From: Pseudomonadota bacterium
Lineage (GTDB): Bacteria; Pseudomonadota; Alphaproteobacteria; Rhizobiales; Rhizobiaceae
Assembly (NCBI GenBank): GCA_023404095.1
Contig: JAEYDD010000067.1
Coordinates: 310,001-374,000, forward strand
DNA length: 64,000 nt
Direction of reading: 5' to 3'
Shown: positions 51,715-61,370 of the stretch, in pieces
How the letters are laid out: the number at the start of each line of letters is the position of its first letter
Numbering within the stretch: position 1 is the first letter of the stretch
Made by a program: the position numbers and the translations under genes
Notes under the pieces: model-generated
Told to the model about the DNA's origin: nothing
Database searches by the model: none
What the model saw: only the letters and a program-made list of their open reading frames with translations

Positions 51715-53850
51715 ATGGCCATACTATTGGGCGTTATCGCATGCGGGTTGCTCTCGGTGGTTTATGCCATCTGGGCAACGCGGTCGGTGCTTGCCGCCGA
51801 TCAGGGGAACGCCCGCATGCAGGAAATTGCAGGCTATATCCGTGAGGGGGCTCAGGCCTACCTGACCCGTCAGTACAAGACCATCGCAGTTGTCGGCGTC
51901 GTCGTTTTCATCGCCGCCTGGCTTCTTCTGTCCGCGTCCGCCGCCATCGGTTTTCTGATCGGCGCCGTTCTGTCCGGCGCAGCCGGCTTCATCGGTATGC
52001 ACGTTTCCGTACGCGCCAACGTGCGCACCGCCCAGGCCGCTTCGGTCAGCCTGGCCTCCGGGCTCGAGATTGCCTTCAAGTCAGGCGCGATCACCGGTAT
52101 GCTGGTGGCCGGGCTCGCATTGCTCGGCGTCTCGATCTACTTCTGGATTCTGACGGCCGTTTTTGGCCATGAACCCGCCTCGCGCGAAGTGATCGATGCG
52201 CTGGTCGCGCTCGGCTTTGGCGCCTCGCTCATCTCCATCTTCGCCCGTCTCGGCGGCGGCATCTTCACCAAGGGTGCGGATGTCGGTGGCGACCTGGTGG
52301 GCAAGGTCGAGGCCGGCATTCCCGAAGACGATCCGCGCAACCCGGCGACGATCGCCGACAACGTGGGCGACAACGTCGGCGATTGCGCCGGCATGGCGGC
52401 CGACCTGTTCGAGACCTATGCCGTGACGGTCGTGGCCACCATGGTGCTTGCGGCGATCTTTTTTGCCGGCACGCCGCTCCTTGCAACCGCCATGGTCTAT
52501 CCGCTGGCGATCTGCGCGGCCTGCGTCATCACCTCGATCGTCGGCACCTTCTTCGTCAAGCTCGGCACCAACAACTCGATCATGGGCGCCCTCTACAAGG
52601 GCCTGATCGCAACCGGCGTGCTTTCCATCTTCGGGCTGGGTATTGCGACATGGCTGACGGTGGGCTGGGGGTCGATCGGTACGGTCGGCGGTATCGACGT
52701 CACCGGAACCGGTCTGTTCCTCTGCGGCCTGGTCGGCCTCGTGGTGACCGCCCTTATCGTCGTGATCACCGAGTACTATACCGGCACCAACAAGCGCCCG
52801 GTCAACTCGATCGCCCAGGCATCGGTGACGGGCCACGGCACCAACGTCATCCAGGGGCTTGCCGTCTCGCTGGAATCGACGGCGCTGCCGGCCCTCGTGA
52901 TCGTCGGCGGCATCATCTCCACCTATCAGTTGGCGGGTCTCTTCGGCACGGCGATCGCGGTAACCGCGATGCTCGGCCTTGCCGGCATGATCGTGGCGCT
53001 CGACGCGTTCGGCCCGGTGACCGACAACGCCGGCGGCATCGCCGAGATGTCGCATCTGCCGCCGGAGGTGCGCAAGTCCACCGACGCGCTCGATGCGGTC
53101 GGCAACACAACCAAGGCCGTGACCAAGGGCTATGCCATTGGCTCGGCCGGCCTCGGCGCGCTGGTGCTGTTTGCGGCCTATTCCAACGACCTCGCCTATT
53201 TCGCCGCCAACCCGGATCGGTATCCGTATTTCGCCGGCATTGGCGAGATCTCGTTCGACCTGTCGAACCCCTATGTTGTGGCGGGCCTGATCTTCGGTGG
53301 CCTGATACCGTATCTCTTCGGCGGCATCGCGATGACCGCCGTGGGACGCGCAGCAGGCGCAATCGTGGAAGAAGTTCGCAAGCAGTTCAAGGAAAAGCCG
53401 GGCATCATGCTGGGCAAGGACAAGCCGGATTACGGGCGGGCCGTCGATCTTCTGACGAAGGCTGCGATCCGCGAGATGATCGTGCCATCGCTGTTGCCGG
53501 TGTTGGCACCGATCGTCGTCTACTTCGGCGTCCTGCTGATCTCAGGCTCCAAGGCTTCGGCCTTTGCCGCGCTTGGCGCCTCGCTTCTGGGGGTCATCGT
53601 CAACGGCCTCTTCGTCGCGATCTCCATGACGTCGGGGGGAGGCGCGTGGGACAATGCGAAGAAGAGCTTCGAAGACGGCTTCGTCGACAAGGACGGTCAT
53701 CGCCATATGAAGGGTTCGGAAGCGCACAAGGCCTCCGTCACCGGCGACACCGTGGGCGACCCCTATAAGGACACGGCCGGCCCGGCGGTGAACCCGGCGA
53801 TCAAGATCACCAACATCGTGGCCCTGCTGCTGCTGGCTGTTCTTGCCTAA
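51715..53850 (+). CDS. hppA: H+-translocating membrane pyrophosphatase
   Basis: HppA couples pyrophosphate hydrolysis to proton pumping across the inner membrane. The 711-residue protein has about 16 helices and the catalytic DVGGDLVGKVEAGIPEDDPRNPATIADNVGDNVGD motif region. The discriminating residue is Lys in GNTTKAVTKGYAIG (Ala in the K+-dependent class), so it is the K+-independent, H+-pumping type. ATG 51715 follows AGGAGGAAATAGCG; the longer frame upstream is rejected. A strong terminator follows. Confidence 0.96.
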   Translation: MAILLGVIACGLLSVVYAIWATRSVLAADQGNARMQEIAGYIREGAQAYLTRQYKTIAVVGVVVFIAAWLLLSASAAIGFLIGAVLSGAAGFIGMHVSVRANVRTAQAASVSLASGLEIAFKSGAITGMLVAGLALLGVSIYFWILTAVFGHEPASREVIDALVALGFGASLISIFARLGGGIFTKGADVGGDLVGKVEAGIPEDDPRNPATIADNVGDNVGDCAGMAADLFETYAVTVVATMVLAAIFFAGTPLLATAMVYPLAICAACVITSIVGTFFVKLGTNNSIMGALYKGLIATGVLSIFGLGIATWLTVGWGSIGTVGGIDVTGTGLFLCGLVGLVVTALIVVITEYYTGTNKRPVNSIAQASVTGHGTNVIQGLAVSLESTALPALVIVGGIISTYQLAGLFGTAIAVTAMLGLAGMIVALDAFGPVTDNAGGIAEMSHLPPEVRKSTDALDAVGNTTKAVTKGYAIGSAGLGALVLFAAYSNDLAYFAANPDRYPYFAGIGEISFDLSNPYVVAGLIFGGLIPYLFGGIAMTAVGRAAGAIVEEVRKQFKEKPGIMLGKDKPDYGRAVDLLTKAAIREMIVPSLLPVLAPIVVYFGVLLISGSKASAFAALGASLLGVIVNGLFVAISMTSGGGAWDNAKKSFEDGFVDKDGHRHMKGSEAHKASVTGDTVGDPYKDTAGPAVNPAIKITNIVALLLLAVLA

Positions 53851-53872
53851 AGTTCCGATCCGCTGAAAATAG

Positions 53873-53902
53873 AACCGCGGGGTCTTGCCCCGCGGTTTTT
53901 CG
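53873..53902 (+). terminator. Terminator of hppA
   Basis: AACCGCGGGG pairs with CCCCGCGGTT around TCTTG, followed by TTT. It lies 22 bases after hppA; its other strand may also end the convergent bamE transcript. Confidence 0.85.
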
Positions 53903-53921
53903 TTTCTGGATCTGGCTGCCT

Positions 53922-54389
53922 CTACTGAGGCTGGCTCAGCGCGTTGCGGATCGCCGCGTTCGGGTCGGCACCGCCCTTCAGCAACTGGCCGAGGAAGGTC
54001 TGTTCGACGCCGCCGGTCGGCGTCGTGCGCGAGATCATGTCGAACGGAACGCCGTCCTTCATCGTGTAGTTCGCCAGTCGGTCGACATTGCCTTCCTTGT
54101 TGAAGTAGACGGCAAGGATGCTCTGCTCGATCAGCTTCGGCTTCATGAAGGCGACAGGCCGGGAGCGCTTCTGCGAAATGTAGTAGAAGACCTCGGTGTC
54201 GAAGGTCGCCGTCGTCGAAGGCGTTCCCAGCGACAGCAATACCTGTTCGCGGGAAGAGCCGACGGGGGCGAGCGCAAGCGTCTGCTGGTCGACCACGTAA
54301 CCCTGGTTCAGGACTTCGCCCGTCTGGCAACCGGCGAGCAGGGCGGAGGATAGCGTAATGGCAATGGCAGTGCTGCGCAGCAAATTCAT
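53922..54389 (-). CDS. bamE: Outer-membrane lipoprotein of the BamE/OmlA family
   Basis: A 155-residue lipoprotein with lipobox LLAGC in its signal peptide. BamE stabilises the β-barrel assembly complex. The SmpA/OmlA domain is seen in GSSREQVLLSLGTPSTTATFDTEVFYYIS and LAVYFNKEGNVDRLANY. ATG 54389 is chosen because it starts the signal peptide. It is divergent from the CBP3-type chaperone gene. Confidence 0.85.
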   Translation of the reverse strand: MNLLRSTAIAITLSSALLAGCQTGEVLNQGYVVDQQTLALAPVGSSREQVLLSLGTPSTTATFDTEVFYYISQKRSRPVAFMKPKLIEQSILAVYFNKEGNVDRLANYTMKDGVPFDMISRTTPTGGVEQTFLGQLLKGGADPNAAIRNALSQPQ

Positions 54390-54548
54390 ATCAGTCCCAA
54401 AATACCGTCTCTTCAACGACAATCCCCTTGAGGCTAAGATGGCCCGCAAGCCATTGCAATTCGTGGATGCTTCGGTAAACCAGCTTCGGCTGTCATGCAA
54501 CACGGCAGGGGCAGCCCATGCCCTTTCAATCAGCCAAAACTAGGCGTT

Positions 54549-55097
54549 ATGATGATTTTCGGCCTGTTCAGGAAAAAAAATGCGAACCAGCGCATCGTCG
54601 AGCGTCAATACGCCCATCTGACCGCGGCCGCTCGCCAACCTCGTCTCTATGAAAGTTTCGGCGTGCCCGATACGGTCATGGGACGGCTGGAAATGCTTTC
54701 GGCCGTTCTTATCCTCTATTTCCGCCGCACGCGTGTTTCGGGCAGGTCCGGGCAGGAGATCGCACAGCAGATCGTCGACGCCTTCTTCCAGGACGTCGAC
54801 CATTCCATACGCGAACTCGGCATCAGCGACGTCGGCGTGCCGAAGCGGATGAAGAAGCTGGCGGGGCGCTTCTACGGCCGTCTCGAGTCCTACGCAGCGG
54901 CGCTCGATGCTTCCGATGAAGAAGCACTTGCGCAGGCGCTGAAACGGAATATCTATCCGGATGATACCGAATCCGCCCCGGACATGCAGGACTTGGCGCA
55001 TTATCTCTTTGCTGCCGAGGCTCACCTTGCCGCGATGGACGAGTTCGTCATCGAAACCGGAGATGCGCAGTTGCCTACGCCAGGAACTGCCGTCTGA
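54549..55097 (+). CDS. Ubiquinol-cytochrome c chaperone (CBP3-like)
   Basis: A 182-residue protein of the ubiquinol-cytochrome c chaperone/UPF0174 family, related to mitochondrial CBP3, which helps assemble cytochrome bc1. Signature segments: RQPRLYESFGVPDTVMGRLEMLSAVLIL, and EIAQQIVDAFFQDVDHSIRELGISDVGVPKRMKKLAGRFYGR. ATG 54549 and 54552 are both possible. It precedes DUF177 and the plsX-fabH-ihfA block, as in other Rhizobiales. Confidence 0.87.
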   Translation: MMIFGLFRKKNANQRIVERQYAHLTAAARQPRLYESFGVPDTVMGRLEMLSAVLILYFRRTRVSGRSGQEIAQQIVDAFFQDVDHSIRELGISDVGVPKRMKKLAGRFYGRLESYAAALDASDEEALAQALKRNIYPDDTESAPDMQDLAHYLFAAEAHLAAMDEFVIETGDAQLPTPGTAV

Positions 55098-55124
55098 GCC
55101 GGCTGTGTCCGCAAGGAAACGACA

Positions 55125-55676
55125 ATGAAACATCATGAAGACATGCCATTCTCCTATCTCGTGAAGGTGGGGCATATCTCCTCCAATCCGGTGACGGTGA
55201 CGATTGATGCCAGTGCCGCGGAGTGCAAGGCGTTGGCGCGCCAGTGGGACATCCTCGGCGTCAACTCGTTTTCGGCGGAGTTCGAGGTGAAGCGCTGGAA
55301 GAAGGACGGGGTGCGTCTTAAGGGGCGGGTGAGGGCGGATATCGTCCAGACCTGCGTCGTGACGCTGGAGCCGATGGAGGCAAAGATCGACGAACCGATC
55401 GACGCCATCTTCGTTCCGGAGGGCTCTAAGCTCGCGCGTGGCCCGATTCTGGAAGGCGGCGAGATATTGCTCGATCCCGATGGACCGGACAGCCCGGAAA
55501 CCTTCCAAGGCGATACGATCGATGCCGGCGCGGTGGCAGCGGAGTATGCAGCGATGGCGATCGACCCCTATCCGCGCAAGGAAGGTGTGGCTTTTTCCGC
55601 CCATGTGGAGAGCACGGAGGCGGATGAAGCAAAGCCGTCGCCTTTTGCCGCATTGAAGGACTGGAAAAAGACCTGA
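55125..55676 (+). CDS. DUF177 (YceD) family protein
   Basis: A 183-residue cytosolic protein of the DUF177/YceD family, usually found upstream of rpmF-plsX or plsX and implicated in rRNA/ribosome metabolism. Features: Cys-containing VQTCVVTLEPM, PIDAIFVPEGS, and the acidic DPDGPDSPETFQGDTIDAGAVAAEYAAMAIDPYPRKEG, typical of the family. ATG 55125 follows GGAAACGAC. No rpmF gene lies between it and plsX. Confidence 0.9.
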   Translation: MKHHEDMPFSYLVKVGHISSNPVTVTIDASAAECKALARQWDILGVNSFSAEFEVKRWKKDGVRLKGRVRADIVQTCVVTLEPMEAKIDEPIDAIFVPEGSKLARGPILEGGEILLDPDGPDSPETFQGDTIDAGAVAAEYAAMAIDPYPRKEGVAFSAHVESTEADEAKPSPFAALKDWKKT

Positions 55677-55778
55677 ATGGGCATTTAAGCCCTCTACAAT
55701 TCAGTTGTCACCCGGACGAAAAGCGGTATTTTGACCGAAAATCCGCCCTGGGGGCTGGAGAATAAGGACTGGACTCGC

Positions 55779-56837
55779 GTGGTCAGAATTTCCGTTGATG
55801 TCATGGGTGGCGATTACGGCCCGCAGGTCGTCATCCCTGGCATAGCCAAGGCGCTCGAACGTCACCCCGACATTCGTTTCTGCCTTTTCGGGGTGTCATC
55901 CCAATGCCTGCCGCTGCTCGATAGCTATCCCAAGCTGAAAGAGGCGAGCACGTTCACCGATTGCGAGGTCGCGATCGGCATGGACGAGAAGCCGAGCCAG
56001 GCGCTCCGCCGCGGCCGGGGTAAGTCTTCCATGTGGATGGCGCTCGACGCCGTGGCCAAGGGCGATGCGGACGTGGCGGTGTCGGCCGGAAACACCGGCG
56101 CGCTGATGGCCATGTCGAAATTCTGCCTGCGCATGATGGCCGACATCGAGCGGCCGGCGATCGCCGGAATCTGGCCGACCCTCAAAGGCGAAAGCATCGT
56201 GCTCGACATCGGCGCGACGATCGGCGCCGACGCCAACCAGTTGTTCGACTTCGCCCTGATGGGCGGCGCGATGGCGCGCGCCCTGTTCGAGATCGAACGC
56301 CCGACGCTCGGTCTGCTCAACGTCGGCGTCGAGGAGATAAAGGGCCAGGAAGACGTAAAGGCTGCCGGCCAGCTCATCCGTGAAGCCAATTTTGACACGA
56401 TCGACTATTATGGCTTCGTCGAAGGCGACGATATCGGCCGGGGTACCGTGGATGTGGTCGTGACCGAAGGCTTTGCGGGCAATATTGCCCTGAAGGCTGC
56501 GGAGGGAACCGCCCGCCAGATGGCGGAGTATCTGCGCGCGGCGATGTCGCGGACGTGGCTCGCCAAGCTCGGCTACATTCTGGCCAAGAGCGCATTCGAC
56601 CGGTTGCGCGAGAAGATGGACCCCCGCAAGGTGAACGGCGGCGTCTTCCTCGGCCTCAACGGCATCGTCATCAAGAGCCACGGCGGCACGGACGCTGAGG
56701 GCTTTGCGGCGGCTGTGGATGTCGGGTATGACATGGCCCGCAACGGGCTGAAGGAAAAGATTGAAAACGATCTGAAGAGATATCATGCCAACCGACCCGT
56801 CCGAGGCGCGGCCAGCAGCATGAGCGACGGGATATAG
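55779..56837 (+). CDS. plsX: Phosphate acyltransferase PlsX
   Basis: PlsX makes acyl-phosphate from acyl-ACP, feeding PlsY for phospholipid synthesis. The 352-residue protein has the N-terminal SVDVMGGDYGP motif, SAGNTGALMAMSKF, LDIGATIGADANQLFDFALMGG, and GFAGNIALKAAEGTAR. GTG 55779 was chosen because it directly precedes the conserved start and follows AAGGACTGGACTCGC. It is followed by fabH nine bases later. Confidence 0.96.
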   Translation: MVRISVDVMGGDYGPQVVIPGIAKALERHPDIRFCLFGVSSQCLPLLDSYPKLKEASTFTDCEVAIGMDEKPSQALRRGRGKSSMWMALDAVAKGDADVAVSAGNTGALMAMSKFCLRMMADIERPAIAGIWPTLKGESIVLDIGATIGADANQLFDFALMGGAMARALFEIERPTLGLLNVGVEEIKGQEDVKAAGQLIREANFDTIDYYGFVEGDDIGRGTVDVVVTEGFAGNIALKAAEGTARQMAEYLRAAMSRTWLAKLGYILAKSAFDRLREKMDPRKVNGGVFLGLNGIVIKSHGGTDAEGFAAAVDVGYDMARNGLKEKIENDLKRYHANRPVRGAASSMSDGI

Positions 56838-56845
56838 GAATTAAG

Positions 56846-57817
56846 ATGATCCGTTCAGTGGTTCGCGGTTTCGGGACGGCACTTCCGAAGCGGGTGCTCA
56901 CCAATCGTGAGCTTGAGAGCATGGTCGACACGTCCGACGAATGGATCGTGCAGCGGACCGGCATTCGCCAGCGCTACATCGCAGGCGAGGGTGAGACCAC
57001 GGCCTCGCTGGGCGAGGCGGCCGCACGCGAGGCGCTCGAGCGCGCCGGCCTGACGCCTGCGGATATCGATCTCATCATCGTTGCCACCTCGACCCCGGAC
57101 AACACCTTTCCCGCCACCGCCGTCAACATCCAGAACCGGCTCGGCATGCACCAAGGTTTCGCCTTCGACGTGCAGGCGGTATGTTCCGGCTTTGTCTATG
57201 CCGTGACCACCGCCGACGCCTATATCCGCGGCGGCGTCGCGCGCCGCGTGCTGGTCATCGGCGCCGAGACGTTCTCTCGGATCCTGGACTGGACCGACCG
57301 CACGACCTGCGTGCTCTTCGGCGACGGCGCGGGTGCGATCGTGCTGGAAGCGCAGGAGGGCACTGGTGAGGTGTCCGACCGCGGCGTCCTGACGGGCCAG
57401 CTTCGCTCGGATGGCGCCCATCTCGAGAAGCTTTATGTCGATGGCGGACCGTCGTCCACCGGCACGGTGGGGCATCTGCGCATGGAGGGCCGTGAGGTCT
57501 TCAAGCATGCAGTCGGCATGATCACCGACGTCATCGTTGCAGCGTTCGACGCGACCGGTCTCACGATCGACGATCTCGACTGGATGGTGCCGCACCAGGC
57601 CAATCGTCGCATTATCGACGGTTCCGCCAAGAAGCTCGGCATTCCCCTGGAAAAGGTGGTGGTCACCGTGGACCTGCACGGCAACACTTCGGCTGCATCC
57701 ATCCCGCTCGCGCTCGCGTCGGCTGCGCGCGACGGGCGCATCAAGGAGGGCGACCTCGTCCTGCTGGAGGCGATGGGCGGCGGCTTCACCTGGGGCGCAG
57801 TGCTGCTTCGCTGGTAG
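56846..57817 (+). CDS. fabH: β-Ketoacyl-ACP synthase III
   Basis: FabH starts fatty-acid synthesis by condensing acetyl-CoA with malonyl-ACP. The 323-residue protein has the Cys-His-Asn triad: Cys113 in QAVCSGF, His250 in VPHQANRRI, and Asn280 in LHGNTSAASIPLAL. It follows plsX and precedes ihfA. Membrane lipid genes clustered this way are usual in Rhizobiales. Confidence 0.97.
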   Translation: MIRSVVRGFGTALPKRVLTNRELESMVDTSDEWIVQRTGIRQRYIAGEGETTASLGEAAAREALERAGLTPADIDLIIVATSTPDNTFPATAVNIQNRLGMHQGFAFDVQAVCSGFVYAVTTADAYIRGGVARRVLVIGAETFSRILDWTDRTTCVLFGDGAGAIVLEAQEGTGEVSDRGVLTGQLRSDGAHLEKLYVDGGPSSTGTVGHLRMEGREVFKHAVGMITDVIVAAFDATGLTIDDLDWMVPHQANRRIIDGSAKKLGIPLEKVVVTVDLHGNTSAASIPLALASAARDGRIKEGDLVLLEAMGGGFTWGAVLLRW

Positions 57818-57923
57818 TCGGCGCACCCGCATACCCTACTTCAACGGCGCTTGACCGACAGGGGCAAGGGAAATACTCTGGCCCGATAACTGAGCGCTTT
57901 CAATAAGAAAACGGTGGGAGAAG

Positions 57924-58262
57924 ATGAGCGGCAAAACCGTGACACGCGCAGATTTGGCCGAATCCGTCTTTCGGAAAGTCGGTCTCTCCAGGACTGAATC
58001 CGCAGAACTCGTAGAAACCGTCATCGATGAAATCTGCAATGCCATCGTCCGTGGCGAAAGCGTGAAGCTTTCCTCCTTCGCGACCTTCCAGGTCCGCGAC
58101 AAGAACGAGCGCATCGGGCGTAATCCGAAAACGGGCGAGGAAGTGCCGATCTCGCCCCGGCGCGTGATGACCTTCAAGGCGTCCAACGTTCTGAAGCAGA
58201 GGGTTTTGAAGGCGCACACGGCCCGCAAAACCAAGCAGAAGGTCCAGTCGTCGGCGTCCTGA
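57924..58262 (+). CDS. ihfA: Integration host factor subunit α
   Basis: IHF bends DNA at specific sites for replication, recombination and transcription. The 112-residue protein has the N-terminal RADLAESVFRKVGLSRTESAELVETVIDEI and the β-arm FATFQVRDKNERIGRNPKTGEEVPISPRRVMTFKASNVLKQRV (Arg-Asn-Pro-Lys tip). It lies 106 bases after fabH and before a MerR gene. Confidence 0.96.
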   Translation: MSGKTVTRADLAESVFRKVGLSRTESAELVETVIDEICNAIVRGESVKLSSFATFQVRDKNERIGRNPKTGEEVPISPRRVMTFKASNVLKQRVLKAHTARKTKQKVQSSAS

Positions 58263-58386
58263 TTCGTGCACAAGGCTTTGGACGACGCCGATTCCGTGCT
58301 TGAAAAAAATGTGACAACCCGCTGAAATGCAAAGACTCGCCGGCTTCCCGGCTTTGAGTCGCAAATGTCCTTCGGTGAGGTTAGTG

Positions 58387-58914
58387 ATGGAGAAGAGCCC
58401 CGACGCGTTCCGGACCATCAGCGAAGTCGCAGACGATCTCGACCTGCCGCAGCATGTGCTTCGCTTCTGGGAAACCCGTTTTTCGCAGATCAAGCCGATG
58501 AAGCGGGGCGGCGGCCGCCGCTACTATCGGCCCGACGACGTCGAACTGCTCAAGGGCATCCGCCACCTGCTCTATGATCACGGCTATACGATCAAGGGCG
58601 TCCAGAAGCTCCTGAAAAACAACGGCAACAAGTTCGTCGCAGCGATTGCGAGCGGCGACCTTGCGACCGTCGAGGCGCTGGCTGCGGCCAACCAGGAGGA
58701 GCCCAGCGCGCCGAAGACGGCGGACGACGACCAGATCGTCGGGCGCGCCAAGGCGCCGGCAAGCCGCCGGTTCTTTTCCTTCGTCGGCGGCGGCGAAGAT
58801 ACACCGGAAATCTCGATCGGAAAGAGCAGCGTGTCCAAGGAGGACCGGGCGCTTCTGCAGGAAGCGCTCTACGACCTCCTGGAATGCAAGCGCCTGCTCG
58901 ACCAGGTACGCTGA
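58387..58914 (+). CDS. MerR-family transcriptional regulator
   Basis: A 175-residue MerR regulator. The N-terminal winged helix is seen in AFRTISEVADDLDLPQHVLRFWETRFSQIKPMKRGGGRRYYRP and GIRHLLYDHGYTIKGVQKLLK. The C-terminal ~90 residues are low-complexity and Ala-rich with no metal-binding Cys, so no metal effector is likely. This gene follows ihfA in many Rhizobiales. ATG 58387 is chosen; a GTG just before is possible. Confidence 0.9.
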   Translation: MEKSPDAFRTISEVADDLDLPQHVLRFWETRFSQIKPMKRGGGRRYYRPDDVELLKGIRHLLYDHGYTIKGVQKLLKNNGNKFVAAIASGDLATVEALAAANQEEPSAPKTADDDQIVGRAKAPASRRFFSFVGGGEDTPEISIGKSSVSKEDRALLQEALYDLLECKRLLDQVR

Positions 58915-59334
58915 GCCGCCTGTGCGATAAGACCGGCTAGCCGTGTACGCACCGTTTCGCGACGGCGCCGCTGGATGGAGCACAGAGCCAGGCGCCATTG
59001 CCGCCTTCGTCCATTGCTGGCCCCGTCCCGCATGCCGCCGAACGGTCTCATCGGCCCGGCGCGTCTGCGCTCAATCCCTGGCTAGTCGAATTCGCGCGTC
59101 TATCGTCGGTGGATCTCGTCAAGATCCGCCCTCCGACCTGCTCTATCCATCCTGAAATGGTGCCTGCGAGAGGTTTGTAGGCGAGGCAGTTTATCGCCGA
59201 GCACACAGTGTGACAGGTCCCGGCTTTTTGCCGGAACAAATGCCTGTTCCGGCCGTTAGCCTGCCGCACCGTTTCACCGTCGCGTCGCTGACACGAATCA
59301 TTGCTACACGACGGTCGCACGGCAGGGCATTTCA
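58915..59334. other. 420-base region without a clear gene
   Basis: Between merR and the DUF982 gene I see no coding sequence with consistent codon use. It must hold the DUF982 gene promoter. Confidence 0.4.
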
Positions 59335-59724
59335 ATGATCGGGAGGACATACCCCTTGCACAACGCCGCACCCCGCTGGACCGCTCCCGTCCGTGTTCAT
59401 CTGCAATGCGGTCTGGAGCGTGGATTCGTCTGCGTCCACGACGCGCTCGACTTTCTTCAGTACGAGTGGCCGAGCCGCACCGGCACTCTCTACGCCCGCG
59501 CTGCGAACCTCTGCCGCCTGGCGCTCGACGGCGGTCTGCCGGCCGACATCGCCCGCGAGGCCTTCATTTTCGCCTGCCTGGAGGCGGGAATGCCGGTCGC
59601 AAGCGAACGCCGCTCCCGACGTCGTCACGAACGCGCTATGACACACTCGCAGCCAGCCTCGTGGCTCACCACGCCGCTGACACGCGGATGGCCCACGCTC
59701 TCGCCCATGGTCGCTGAGGCCTAA
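59335..59724 (+). CDS. DUF982 domain protein
   Basis: A 129-residue protein with the rhizobial DUF982 domain: VRVHLQCGLERGFVCVHDALDFLQYEWPSRTG and YARAANLCRLALDGGLPADIAREAFIFACLEAGM. The domain is often found in multiple small copies in Rhizobiales; function unknown. ATG 59335 lacks a ribosome-binding site; a TTG at 59356 with GGGAGG upstream may be the real start. The C-terminal 40 residues look unconserved. Confidence 0.75.
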   Translation: MIGRTYPLHNAAPRWTAPVRVHLQCGLERGFVCVHDALDFLQYEWPSRTGTLYARAANLCRLALDGGLPADIAREAFIFACLEAGMPVASERRSRRRHERAMTHSQPASWLTTPLTRGWPTLSPMVAEA

Positions 59725-59918
59725 GGCTTACCAGATGGCGAATGACGCCGCTGGCCGGCTGTTGCACGGCTTCCGAAGCGCACGCATTGACCTCTCGACA
59801 CCCTGGTCGACAGGCAATGCGTAGCTGGCGCATATACGGCAAGCATGAGAACAGACCCGCAGCGCCTGCTGCGAGGCGTTCCCGGCTGATCTCAATGCTC
59901 TGAAATATTTGAGAAAAA

Positions 59919-59995
<77 letters not shown>

Positions 59996-60215
59996 AACCG
60001 AGGAAAGCCCTATAATCTCGGGCATTTGGATGCAAGGGCAAAAATGCTTGCTCAAACGAAAAAAGAACAAACGGCCGAAAAACGGGGTCTGGAAGAGAGG
60101 GAAATGCCGGCGAGAAGTCGCGGACGTACCTCGCCCGTCCTTTCGCTTCGTGCTTCACCAGATTGTCGGCCTTCAGGCGTTTAACAAAACGCCGGGCAGT
60201 TTTGCGCGACATGAG

Positions 60216-61370
60216 TTATCGCGCGAGCCTGCGGTAGATCGCTTCGGTATCGCCGATCATGCGGGGCAGGCCGTAGTCGCCGCTGCGGCGCAGCGCTTCA
60301 GCGCGAAAGCGCTCGAAGCGGACGGGGTTCGCCGCCTTGATCATCGCCTTGGCAAATGGCCTCGGATCGTCGACGTTCTCGACGAGCACGCCGTTGCGGC
60401 CGTCTTGCAGCACCGTCGAGGCGCCACCCACCTCGGTCAGGACGAGGGGGCGTGCGGCCGCTGCAGCCTCCAGCATCACGTAGGACATGGCCTCGTAGCG
60501 GCTCGGCATCGTCAGGATGTCGATCGCATCCATCACCTGCCGGCCGGTGTAGCGCGTCGTCAGTCGGATGCGGTCGCGCGCTGTGCTTGAATCGATCTTG
60601 TATCCGACCATCTGCTCCAGTTCGCCGGTGCCGACCATCAGGAGATAGGCGTCGGGAAGTGTCTGTGCGGCGACCGTGAAGGCCTCGATCAACCGCTCGG
60701 GCGCCTTTTGTGCAGAAAGCCGTCCGACGAAGCCGAATACGAGCGCATGCGCCGGAATCGCCAGCGCCTCCCGGATGGCGTCCCGCAAGCCATGGGCCGG
60801 CTCGTCCACCCCGTTGACGATGATCGAGAGGCGCTTGCGCGGTATGCCGAGCGCGCGCGCATGGGCGTATTCGTCCGCCGATACGCAGATCAGTTCGTCG
60901 GTGAAAAAACGCGCCAGTAAGCGCTCGATGAAACCGTAGACGAAAGCGCCGGTGGCCCCGAGATGCGGGTCCATCGTGCGAAAGGCGTGCGGCGTGTAGA
61001 TGCGCGGCACATGCGGGCCGGGAAACCGCAGCCGCGAGAGCGCGCCCGCCTTCGAGCTGTGCCCGTGAATGGCGTCGAACGGGCCGTGCCTGCGCATCAC
61101 CTGGCGAAGGCCGATATAGGAGGCGATGTCGGAAAGGCCGGGCGAGCGCGCCATGTCGAGCGCGTGCACGCCGTCCAGCCCGATGGAAAGCAACTCGCCG
61201 ACGAAACGTTCCTCCGCGCGGCGTGGCGAATAGACGGCGTGAACGACGTGACCGCGCTGCTTCAGGCCCCGGCAGAGGTCGAGGAAATGCCGGCCCGATC
61301 CGCCGCCGCTGGGCTCCAGCACCTGCAGCAGGCGCAGCGGCAGCGTCGCGTTGTCCCTGGCCGGCCTCAT
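60216..61370 (-). CDS. GT4-family glycosyltransferase
   Basis: A 384-residue glycosyltransferase of the GT-B fold. The N-terminal domain has EPSGGGSGRHFLDLCRGLKQRGHVVHAVYSP; the C-terminal domain has the nucleotide-sugar site FVGRLSAQKAPERLIEAF and MPSRYEAMSYVMLEAAAAARPLVLTEVGG (the E-x7-E motif). It probably adds a sugar to a lipid-linked polysaccharide intermediate. Its ATG overlaps the upstream ligase/polymerase stop as ATGA. Confidence 0.9.
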   Translation of the reverse strand: MRPARDNATLPLRLLQVLEPSGGGSGRHFLDLCRGLKQRGHVVHAVYSPRRAEERFVGELLSIGLDGVHALDMARSPGLSDIASYIGLRQVMRRHGPFDAIHGHSSKAGALSRLRFPGPHVPRIYTPHAFRTMDPHLGATGAFVYGFIERLLARFFTDELICVSADEYAHARALGIPRKRLSIIVNGVDEPAHGLRDAIREALAIPAHALVFGFVGRLSAQKAPERLIEAFTVAAQTLPDAYLLMVGTGELEQMVGYKIDSSTARDRIRLTTRYTGRQVMDAIDILTMPSRYEAMSYVMLEAAAAARPLVLTEVGGASTVLQDGRNGVLVENVDDPRPFAKAMIKAANPVRFERFRAEALRRSGDYGLPRMIGDTEAIYRRLAR

